24,285 nt of DNA from a virus. The stretch spans positions 1 to 24,285 of IMG/VR virus record IMGVR_UViG_3300023240_000112; one strand, written 5' to 3'. Positions 6,642-14,100 of the stretch are shown piece by piece; positions within the stretch are counted from its first letter, which is position 1, and every line of letters begins with the position of its first letter. Both the position numbers and the translations under genes were made by a program. Below the pieces are notes generated by a model. The model ran no database searches, had not been told where the DNA came from, and worked only from the letters and a program-made list of their open reading frames with translations.

Positions 6642-7873
6642 TAACATACAGAGACTATCAAATTGATATTATAGTTAAGGCTTGTGATATATTAAATGAG
6701 CATAATTTTGTTTATTTAGCCATGGAGGTTAGGACAGGCAAGACTCTGACCTCCCTTGGCATAGCCAACAAAATGACTGATATAAAGAATGTTTTGTTTG
6801 TAACAAAAAAGAAAGCAATCTCAAGCATACAAAATGACTATGATTTAATGGACTCATATTTTGACTTAACAATCGTAAACTATGAAAGCCTACATAAGAT
6901 AGAAGGTGAGTTTGACCTTGTGGTGTTAGATGAATCGCACTCAATGGGTGCTGCACCTAAGCCAAGTAAACGTGCTAAGCAGGTAAAGGAGATGTTAAAA
7001 AAAGACAACCCCTATGTAATCCTATTGTCTGGTACGCCAACTCCTGAGTCATATAGTCAAATGTACCACCAAGTGTACGGAATAAAGTACAACCCATTTA
7101 GTAAGTATGCTAACTTCTATAGATTCTGCGATGACTATGTAAACGTAAAGAGTAGGCCGATTAACGGTATGAATATAAAAGATTATTCAGATGGTAAGCC
7201 TGAGATAATTCAAGCTATGCAGCCATACACAATAAACTTTACACAGAAAGAAGCTGGATTTATAACAAAGACAACCGAGAATGTGCTTTATGTTGACATG
7301 ATGCAACAGACATACGACATTGCAAAAAAATTGCAAAAAGAGCTTGTAGTTCAAGGTAAAGATGAGGTAATACTAGCAGACACTCCGGTTAAGTTAATGA
7401 TGAAACTTCACCAGATTTTTTCTGGTACAATTAAATTTGAGAGTGGAAACTCAATGATATTAGACACTAGTAAGGCTGAGTTTATAGCGTATCACTTTAA
7501 AGATAAGAAGCTCGGTATATTCTATAAGTTTAAGCAAGAACTTGAGGCTTTAAAGCAAGTCCTTGGAGAGGAGCTTTGCACTACCCTTCAGGAGTTTGAT
7601 AGTGGAAGTCACAAGATTATAGCTCTTCAGATTGTGAGTGGGCGTGAAGGCATAAGCCTTCGTAATGCTGACTATATTGTCTTCTATAATATTGACTTTA
7701 GTGCTACCAGCTACTGGCAAGCAAAAGACCGTATGACTACAAAAGACAGATTAGAAAATGATGTGTATTGGATATTCTCCAAAGGAGGCATAGAGTCAGA
7801 TATATACAAGGCTGTCACTAAGAAGAAAGACTACACACTTAAACATTTTAAGAATGACTTTAATAAGAAATAG
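6638..7873 (+). CDS. SF2 helicase/ATPase, SNF2-like
   Basis: 411 residues containing both RecA-like lobes: YRDYQ (4-8, Q-motif), EVRTGKT (30-36, Walker A), LFVTKKKA (Ia), VVLDESH (95-101, DExH Walker B), LLSGTPTP (129-136, motif III), and in the second lobe VSGREGISLRNADYIVFYN and QAKDRM as motifs V-VI. This is the compact SNF2-like ATPase found in many phage replication modules, where it translocates on duplex DNA in replication or recombination. It is coupled to the primase-helicase by ATGA and overlaps a nuclease gene by 20 bases; in other phages the same helicase and nuclease types tend to be neighbours. Confidence 0.85.
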   Translation: MITYRDYQIDIIVKACDILNEHNFVYLAMEVRTGKTLTSLGIANKMTDIKNVLFVTKKKAISSIQNDYDLMDSYFDLTIVNYESLHKIEGEFDLVVLDESHSMGAAPKPSKRAKQVKEMLKKDNPYVILLSGTPTPESYSQMYHQVYGIKYNPFSKYANFYRFCDDYVNVKSRPINGMNIKDYSDGKPEIIQAMQPYTINFTQKEAGFITKTTENVLYVDMMQQTYDIAKKLQKELVVQGKDEVILADTPVKLMMKLHQIFSGTIKFESGNSMILDTSKAEFIAYHFKDKKLGIFYKFKQELEALKQVLGEELCTTLQEFDSGSHKIIALQIVSGREGISLRNADYIVFYNIDFSATSYWQAKDRMTTKDRLENDVYWIFSKGGIESDIYKAVTKKKDYTLKHFKNDFNKK

Positions 7874-8246
7874 TAATCAAGTCAAGCAAACCATTGATTT
7901 TAGCGGCATACAAAACGGAAAGATACACCCAAGCGATATTGACGCTGTGTTGGAGTTTAATAATGAAGCACTCATATTAATGGAGGTCAAACGAGAGGGC
8001 AACGACATGCCTATCGGACAAAGGTTATTACTTGAAAGAATTTGTGATAGTTGGCACACTGAAAAAAGTATCGTATTATTTGTGAATCATTCTTTTAAAA
8101 ATGACACTAAAGATATACCTTTGGTAGAGTGCTACGTATCAAAGGCTTACAGCAAAGGCAAATGGACAAGTGTTCAACCTGAACTACTTACCTCTGTTTT
8201 AAATAAGATTGGAATTAATTGGGATATAAAAAAACTATCAATATGA
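7854..8246 (+). CDS. PD-(D/E)XK nuclease-like protein
   Basis: 130 residues. The core GKIHPSDIDAVLEF (22-35) followed by ALILMEVKREG (39-49) gives Asp28/Asp30 and Glu44-x-Lys46, the restriction-endonuclease-fold catalytic pattern, and GQRLLLERI (55-63) can be the helix after the active site. I recognise this as a recurring phage nuclease-like protein encoded next to SNF2-like helicases. The start lies within the end of the helicase gene (20-base overlap). Its substrate is unknown; branched or broken replication intermediates are the natural guess. Confidence 0.7.
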   Translation: MTLIRNSNQVKQTIDFSGIQNGKIHPSDIDAVLEFNNEALILMEVKREGNDMPIGQRLLLERICDSWHTEKSIVLFVNHSFKNDTKDIPLVECYVSKAYSKGKWTSVQPELLTSVLNKIGINWDIKKLSI

Positions 8247-8452
8247 AATACAAATCATCAGAAATAAATCAACATGAGATTGTGTACTGCGACTTAATAG
8301 TTGAGAAAGAAAATAAAAAAGGAAAAAGAATTATAATTGAAGAAGAAGAAATAAAGAAAGTAGTTTATAAGGAATTGGACGGCTACCATAACAAGAAAAA
8401 AGTAATAGATGTAATGGTAAAAGCAAGGCTAGGATATTCATTTAATAGATAA
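8243..8452 (+). CDS. Small basic/acidic hypothetical protein (69 aa)
   Basis: The start is set at ATG 8243, which overlaps the preceding stop as ATGA; an in-frame ATG at 8219 would lengthen it by 8 residues but overlap the nuclease gene by 28 bases, which is less like its neighbours. The product has a charged middle (KENKKGKRIIIEEEEIKKVV) and a basic end (MVKARLGYSFNR). No family recognised. It lies 3 bases before the DnaA-like gene. Confidence 0.6.
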   Translation: MKYKSSEINQHEIVYCDLIVEKENKKGKRIIIEEEEIKKVVYKELDGYHNKKKVIDVMVKARLGYSFNR

Positions 8453-8455
8453 GAT

Positions 8456-8977
8456 ATGAAAGGTTTTTTAAAAGAAATACCTCTTGAGTTAATACATAAG
8501 TATGTAGAGGATATATACAATATAGAAATAAAGTATAATACAAAAAAAGAATACTACGTGGAAGCAAGAGCACTATTTGCTTTCTTGTCTTGGAATAATT
8601 CTTTTGAGTCTAAGTCAAGTATAGGAAGGCAAATAAACAGAGACCATGCTACAGTGATACACTATATAAATAATCTTCACTATGTTTTTTATATAAGAAG
8701 TAAAAAGTACAAGGAATCAATTATTCAATTTGAAAATTTAAAGAATCAATACATAAAAATAAATGAGGAAAAAGAAATTGAAGAATATGACTTTGTTAAA
8801 TTTTCAAATAAAATTGAACAACTTGAGAATGATAGTGAAATCTTAAATAAAAAAATAAAAGATTTAGAAAAAAAAGTTATTATCACTAGTGTATTTCACG
8901 ACATAATATGTAAAATACCGATTGATAAGACTGAAATTGTCAAAGAAAGATTAGAGGCAATGATAAAAATGTTTTAA
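8456..8977 (+). CDS. DnaA domain IV-like DNA-binding protein with coiled coil
   Basis: 173 residues. Residues 33-75 (YYVEARALFAFLSW, SKSSIGRQINRDHATVIHYI) follow the DnaA domain IV helix-turn-helix: an 'ARxxxxxLSW' helix, an 'SxxxIGRxxNRDHATVIH' recognition unit, and a closing helix. The RDHATV stretch (62-67) corresponds to the DnaA RDHTTV signature that contacts the DnaA box. No AAA+ ATPase (domain III) is present. Residues 110-150 are Lys/Glu-rich with heptads and should form a coiled coil for oligomerisation. It probably binds DNA at an origin or promoter, of phage or host, but cannot itself melt DNA. It ends an operon segment; the next gene has its own promoter box. Confidence 0.75.
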   Translation: MKGFLKEIPLELIHKYVEDIYNIEIKYNTKKEYYVEARALFAFLSWNNSFESKSSIGRQINRDHATVIHYINNLHYVFYIRSKKYKESIIQFENLKNQYIKINEEKEIEEYDFVKFSNKIEQLENDSEILNKKIKDLEKKVIITSVFHDIICKIPIDKTEIVKERLEAMIKMF

Positions 8978-9004
8978 AAAACAACAAGAAACTAAATTAA
9001 TTTA

Positions 9005-9012
9005 TATATTTG
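9005..9012 (+). promoter_or_regulatory. Bacteroidota-type -7 promoter box (TATATTTG)
   Basis: TATATTTG fits the TAnnTTTG -7 consensus of Bacteroidota promoters and lies 7 bases before the ATG at 9020, implying a very short or absent leader. No convincing TTTG -33 element is seen 19-21 bases upstream. The location, in a 42-base gap between genes, supports it. Confidence 0.45.
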
Positions 9013-9019
9013 TATAGTT

Positions 9020-9163
9020 ATGAAGATATCAATAAAGACATACAACTCAAAATACTCAGTAGAAATGAGAGATGAGGTTAATTTCATGGAGTTTATGGAA
9101 GAGGTGAAAGCCCTAACAAAAACAATATGGGCAGCTGACCAGGTAAATGATTACTGGGAATAA
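9020..9163 (+). CDS. Small hypothetical protein (47 aa)
   Basis: ATG 9020 to TAA 9161-9163. The sequence starts with a beta-like KISIKTYNSKYSVEMRDEV and continues with an amphipathic helix containing MEFMEEVKALTKTIWAADQ. The length and the surrounding spacing (11 bases to the next ATG) suit a real gene. It would be the first gene read from the promoter box at 9005-9012. I do not recognise a family. Confidence 0.55.
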   Translation: MKISIKTYNSKYSVEMRDEVNFMEFMEEVKALTKTIWAADQVNDYWE

Positions 9164-9174
9164 AATAAAATACT

Positions 9175-9411
9175 ATGCGTGGAACACAGATTCACTACGA
9201 AGCTACTGGAGACTATGATGTCATAGACTTCATACAAGATTACAATATCAACTTCAATAAAGGCAATGCAATCAAGTATCTTGTCAGGGCAGGTGTAAAA
9301 ACAAAAGACCCTATACAAGACTTGTACAAGGCAAAGGATTATATTGAAAGAGAAATAGCTTTCCATAAAGAGAAGACAGGAACTAACTGGGTATCTAACA
9401 AGACTGAGTAA
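9175..9411 (+). CDS. DUF3310 family protein
   Basis: 78 residues with the DUF3310 pattern: an IHY near the start, VIDFIQDYNINFNKGNAIKYLVRAG (positions 16-40) and a following DLYKAKDYIEREI helix. This small all-helical family is very common in phage replication modules and resembles MazG-type folds in outline; some members have been called nucleotide-kinase or SaV-like, but no reaction is established. The gene shares one base with the downstream nuclease gene (TAATG). Confidence 0.75.
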   Translation: MRGTQIHYEATGDYDVIDFIQDYNINFNKGNAIKYLVRAGVKTKDPIQDLYKAKDYIEREIAFHKEKTGTNWVSNKTE

Positions 9412-9650
9412 TGACTGAGCAGCAGATACAAGCAAAGAGAATAAAGCAGCTTGAGTCTGAGGGTTATTACGTAATTAAACTAATCAAAACTAACAAGAAT
9501 GGAATCCCCGACCTAGTGGCTATACCACCTGACTCGGGGGTTTTGTTTAGTGAGGTTAAGACTCCAAAAGGAGTAGTGTCAAAGCTTCAACAGTATAGAA
9601 TAAAAGAATTATCAGAACACGGATTATTTACTGAAATATATAGAGGATGA
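9411..9650 (+). CDS. VRR-NUC domain nuclease
   Basis: 79 residues, a complete minimal VRR-NUC domain: an N-terminal helix, then NGIPDLVAIPP with Pro33-Asp34, VLFSEVKTPKG with Glu48-x-Lys50, and SKLQQYRIKELSEHG with Gln60-Gln61. These are the metal and substrate residues of this PD-(D/E)XK subgroup, which in other proteins (FAN1, phage stand-alone versions) cleaves branched DNA such as Holliday junctions or flaps. Stand-alone phage copies are of this length. It is overlapped by ATGA with the next gene. Confidence 0.85.
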   Translation: MTEQQIQAKRIKQLESEGYYVIKLIKTNKNGIPDLVAIPPDSGVLFSEVKTPKGVVSKLQQYRIKELSEHGLFTEIYRG

Positions 9651-9880
9651 TATATACAATAAAAGACATAGAAAAAATAACAAACTTTAAAACTTGGAGC
9701 GATAGGCAAAAAGTAGATGAATTACTTAGAATTGATGCAGACATATATTGTAATCTAGGTAGTGAGTCTACAAAAGCTGATAAGGAGGAAGCCAAAAAAA
9801 AGTCCAAAAAAATATATAGAGCTATAAAAGATATAGACTATCTGACCGGACTATCTTTCTTACATGTAATAGACCTATGA
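9647..9880 (+). CDS. Hypothetical protein (77 aa)
   Basis: Coupled by ATGA on both sides (9647-9650 and 9877-9880). It is lysine-rich and helical, with SESTKADKEEAKKKSKKIYR in the middle, and contains a single Cys. It could bind nucleic acid by charge, but no motif supports a function and I do not recognise the family. Confidence 0.65.
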   Translation: MIYTIKDIEKITNFKTWSDRQKVDELLRIDADIYCNLGSESTKADKEEAKKKSKKIYRAIKDIDYLTGLSFLHVIDL

Positions 9881-10065
9881 AACTAAGCCCTTTAGAAAAC
9901 AAAAGACTTCAGAACATTAACTTTTTAATGGATGAAATTCACTCACTATCAAATGAAATCTACGAATGTTTAGTAGACAGTGAGTATAACCGATTAAAAC
10001 TAGAAACAAATGCTCTTATAAGGAAGCTAAAGGGGCTATCAGACTCAGTTCAAGATGACATATAA
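9877..10065 (+). CDS. Hypothetical helical protein (62 aa)
   Basis: A short, wholly helical protein with Leu/Ile heptads (LENKRLQNINFLMDEIHSLS, LETNALIRKLKGLSD), suggesting a small coiled-coil dimer. It starts with an ATGA overlap and overlaps the phosphoesterase gene by 11 bases. No family recognised. Confidence 0.6.
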   Translation: MKLSPLENKRLQNINFLMDEIHSLSNEIYECLVDSEYNRLKLETNALIRKLKGLSDSVQDDI

Positions 10066-10771
10066 AGAATCAAGACCACGTCTTAGTGGTAATAAAAGAT
10101 TTGCCTACGAGAATTTAGTTAAAGACGAAAGAAGAATCCTAGTGGTAGGAGATATACACGCTCCATTTGAGCTTGATGGTTACTTTGATTTCTGTAAAAA
10201 GACCTACGCAAAGTATAACTGCAACCAAGTTATATTTATAGGTGACATCATAGACAATCACTACTCATCTTTTCACGCCACCGACCCAGATGGTATGGGT
10301 GGAGGATATGAACTTGACTTTGCTGTTGAGCAAATATCTAAGTGGGCTGATGAGTTCCCGGTAGCTGACGTATGCATTGGAAACCACGATAGAATAATTA
10401 TGCGTAAGGCTTTTGATTCTCAAATACCAAGTCGCTGGATTAAGCCATATAATGAGGTATTAGGCACGAACTGGAGTTGGGTAGAACAAGTTGTCTATGA
10501 CAACGTACAATACGTTCATGGCGAAGGTGGGACAGCTAGAACGAAGGCTAAGAATGATATGATGTCCACTGTGCAAGGACACATACATACTCAGGCTTAT
10601 ACTGAGTGGATGGTAGGTAAGAGGTTTAGAATATTTGCAACTCAAGTAGGATGTGGCGTTGACTCAAACGCATACGCTTCTGCTTATGCAAAACATTTTA
10701 AAAAGCAAGCCATTGGTTGTGCTGTTATTCTAGGTGGACACACCTCTATAAATTGCCTAATGGAGCTATGA
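10055..10771 (+). CDS. Calcineurin-like metallophosphoesterase
   Basis: 238 residues carrying the full metallophosphoesterase signature in order: VGDIH (Asp33, His35), IGDIIDN (Asp64, Asp67), GNHDR (Asn110, His111, Asp112), VHGEGG (His155) and GHIH (His176, His178). These bind two metal ions and hydrolyse phosphoester bonds; substrates in phages range from nucleotides and 2',3'-cyclic phosphates to DNA ends. The position beside nuclease genes suggests a nucleic-acid role, by inference only. It overlaps the upstream gene by 11 bases and the next by ATGA. Confidence 0.85.
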   Translation: MTYKESRPRLSGNKRFAYENLVKDERRILVVGDIHAPFELDGYFDFCKKTYAKYNCNQVIFIGDIIDNHYSSFHATDPDGMGGGYELDFAVEQISKWADEFPVADVCIGNHDRIIMRKAFDSQIPSRWIKPYNEVLGTNWSWVEQVVYDNVQYVHGEGGTARTKAKNDMMSTVQGHIHTQAYTEWMVGKRFRIFATQVGCGVDSNAYASAYAKHFKKQAIGCAVILGGHTSINCLMEL

Positions 10772-11148
10772 TTTTTGAGTCAGAAAAAGATACAAAGTTA
10801 CAAAAAAATGCGATACAATGCTTTGTCAACCTATTCAAGGGTGATTTTATGCGTCTATCCCACACTGACGTAGATTATAAGGTCTTTGATAAAGATAAAA
10901 ACCTTATAGCTTATGCCGACATTATAGTTGAAAACAAGAGTCTTAGAGACGCTTACCCCTTAACAATAGGTGTGCGTAAATTACTGAAGCTATCAGACAA
11001 GAGACTAAATCCAGTGGTGATATGGTATTGCACAGATGGAATTATATATAGTAGGGTAAACCAAATATCAGGTGAGATTAAGTGGACTAATGAAGAACTC
11101 ACCGCCCACTACTCAAATAAAAAGCAATTCAAGTACGTAAGACTTTAG
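10768..11148 (+). CDS. Small nuclease-like protein (126 aa)
   Basis: The start is placed at ATG 10768, which forms an ATGA overlap with the phosphoesterase stop; an upstream in-frame start at 10717 would overlap that gene by 55 bases. The core SHTDVDYKVFDKDKNLIAYADIIVENKSL (31-59) offers Asp34/Asp36 and Glu55-x-Lys57, a plausible PD-(D/E)XK active site, followed by a helix (TIGVRKLLKLSDKR) and a strand (NPVVIWYCTDGIIYSRV). I recognise the layout from phage proteins of unknown function; the nuclease call is an inference. It is the last plus-strand gene: its stop (11146-11148) abuts the stop of the convergent virion gene. Confidence 0.55.
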   Translation: MIFESEKDTKLQKNAIQCFVNLFKGDFMRLSHTDVDYKVFDKDKNLIAYADIIVENKSLRDAYPLTIGVRKLLKLSDKRLNPVVIWYCTDGIIYSRVNQISGEIKWTNEELTAHYSNKKQFKYVRL

Positions 11149-14100
11149 TTACTTTTTCTTTAGATTCTTTTTTATTTGCTGATTCTTATAGTAGCTTGAC
11201 CCTGGCCCATAAATTTTATTATAAAGCTCTTTATTTATTTTCTTTAAATCCTCTTTAGAAATTTTATTTGTCTTAGGGTCTTTCTTAGTAGCTATCTTCA
11301 TATTCCTGTCTGTAAGATACCCAACCTCTGAGGGTAGTGCTCCAGCTAAGAATAACATATAAGCAACTGCATTTACTTTCATGGCATCTTGGTCTACCTT
11401 ACTTAATTTAGTGACACGCTCTTTACCCATGAATGTCTTTTTTGACTCTCCATTTTTAGCCATTAATATCAACTCCTTCATTGTTCCTAGCTTTTGACCA
11501 GCGATACCTAAGACTCCTAACTGTTCAGATAAAGTCTTTTCATCGTTAGCAAAGAACTGGAATGGGTCATCACTATCTTGAACTAAATCAATTATACCAT
11601 TCACAACCTGCATACCTGGGTCATTCATTACGGGCAAAGGTATGAGTATATCCGACACTATATTGCCAAGCTTACCTGTCTTTTGGAATCCTTTTCTTAT
11701 TTTCTCATCCTCCTCAGACTCCTCTTTACCCATCATTGCAAATGAAGCCGCAACAAGAGCCTGTGATATAGCGTAAGATATGCCATTGAAAGCGATTGTC
11801 TCAGCGGCAAGTCCACCTAAAGACTTTCTTGCATTTGTTTTGTCCTCTGGTGTAGCAACATCACTTCTAAGAGTTGTTATGTCAGAGTACATTCTACTCT
11901 TTTGGTTTAATAAAAAGTTTGCAAATGGGAAGAAAACCTTACGAGACAACTGTACGTATGGATTTTGACTAGTAAATAAATCCCCTTGCAGGTCTTGGTC
12001 TGAAACGTTCTGCTGTCTATCTACTTCTTTCTGAGCGTAAGTAGCAGCACTCATATCCCACTGATGATTATTCCAATCAATATTCTCAACCTCTACTCCA
12101 TTCTTTTTTAATTGTTGAAAGTAGTACGCAAAAAATGAACTTCTTGCAGTAAGTACGTCTGGATTTACTAATGTGTATTTTATCCATTGCTTACTTACAT
12201 CATCTAAAGCTTTAACCATTTTACCACTATTGCTTGTTGGTAAGTTATTTAGCTTATTATTTATACTCTTTAAGTCAACTAAAGACGCAACACCTCTAGT
12301 AGATACAGCTATACCAAGATTATTTAAAGCCGCATTAGCCTCTATATTTGTCCCAGCAGTTTTAGCTCCAAGATAAGTGTTCTCTATGCCAGCGTTAACG
12401 GACGTGTTAACAAAAGGAACGAATTGTTTTATAGGCTGAGTTAAACCACCTAGAGTTCTAGCGACACCTATTGTAGCTACTTTGTTTATTACATTAAGAA
12501 AGTCCTCCTCTGTTCTGCTGAGTCCAGAGACACCTCTCTTTATGTCAACATATTTTTTAATTCTCTCCTCTACTATTTGTCTATCTTTTTCATTTGGAAA
12601 TATTTCAGCGTAAGCATCAGTACTTTGAAATCCTTTTATCTGTCTTATAGGACCTGCTGTATTAGCATCAATTAAAGCAGATTTAAGTCCACTAAAGTTA
12701 TTGGAATAGAAACTATAGTTGACATACCTGTTAGGCTTTCCATCAGCCTTTCGTAAGGTCTTAGGTTTTGTTGACTCTTTTAATACACCTGTTTTTTCGT
12801 CGTATATAGCTCTCTTACTACCCTCTGGATTGTATATAGCCTCAGTTATATCGGGAGTGTCCTTTGTTTTTTTAAGTCTTGAGTAAGAACGAGGAGTATA
12901 GAATACTTCATCTCCTAATTTTTTATTGTAAAAGTTTAGCGAAACATCTTTTAGTTCCGGGTAGAACTCACTCCAAACTTTAACAGTCTCATTTAAAATA
13001 GTTATATTATCCTTGTCTACCTTAGCCTCTACATCCTCTATGGTATTAGAGTCTTTTAATATTTTGTCATAAACTTCTCTGTATACCTCTCCTAATTTTA
13101 CTTTCTTGTCGTCTTGAGAAGCTAATAAATCTTCATAGGATTCTCTTGCTATTTGTTTGTTTCTTTCAAACTCAGCCTGCCTCTCTTCTTTTGTTCCATC
13201 TACTGTTCTCTTGACATCAGCATACATACCAATCTCAGTATTATTATAAACACTAAAAGGGTCTTGATTATTAGGAGTGAACTTCTTTACTTTTTTAACT
13301 AACTTATCAAAAACAATCTCTGCTTTTTTAGCGCCACTTGACGCCCCGAATATAAGAGCCTCCAACCCCATAGCCTCCATCACTTCATTGGCTCTTGTTT
13401 TAGACTTGAATAGTATTTCAAAAGCATTATTTAAGTTACTTATATTTTTTATCCATGCTTGAGCTTGAGATTTTGCTGTTCCAAATATATTAAGCTGCTT
13501 AGCCGCTATTCCCTTTTTTGCTACCTTATTGCTTTCTAAAATACCATTGTATTCCGATACCATAGCGCTCATACCTCCAGTAGTTGCATTACTAGCAAAG
13601 TTAATTAACGCATCAAGAGCTACCATTTTTTGCTTTGCATTGAGTAGGTCTAGATTCATATTTATGAAATCATTTGCTATCTCTTTTTGTTTCTTTGTAA
13701 ATGATATACTCTCACCTGTAAATGGGTCAAGTCCAATCTCTAGTTGTTTATCAACTATGTTTGAGTAAACATCAAAAGCTTTTTTAAGACCGTCAGTTAT
13801 TTGTTTTTCTTTTTCATTAGCTGCCTTTTCTGATGTCGGCTCGTCCATATTATATATGATTGAACGCATCTCAGCTAAAGAAAAATCTCTTGCAGAAAGT
13901 CCAGTTAAATCTTCAAAAGCTTCTTGCTCAACTTTAACTTTTATTTCATTCTGTCTATTAAGAGCGTCAAAAGAATAGTCCTGCATATTTTTTAAATCTA
14001 CAGCAGGCGTTATACTGGCTCTAGTAGTTGGTCTGAGTCCCTGACTTACTTGTGAAGCCACTGATATGTATTCATTTATATCCTCAACAAGCCATGGGTC

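Noticed and set aside
8219-8242. Upstream start for the 69-aa gene after the nuclease
   Set aside because: The ATGA junction at 8243 is the pattern of the neighbours; the longer form would read eight extra residues inside the nuclease gene.
10717-10767. Upstream start for the last plus-strand gene
   Set aside because: It would overlap the phosphoesterase gene by 55 bases, while ATG 10768 gives the ATGA junction used throughout this arm.
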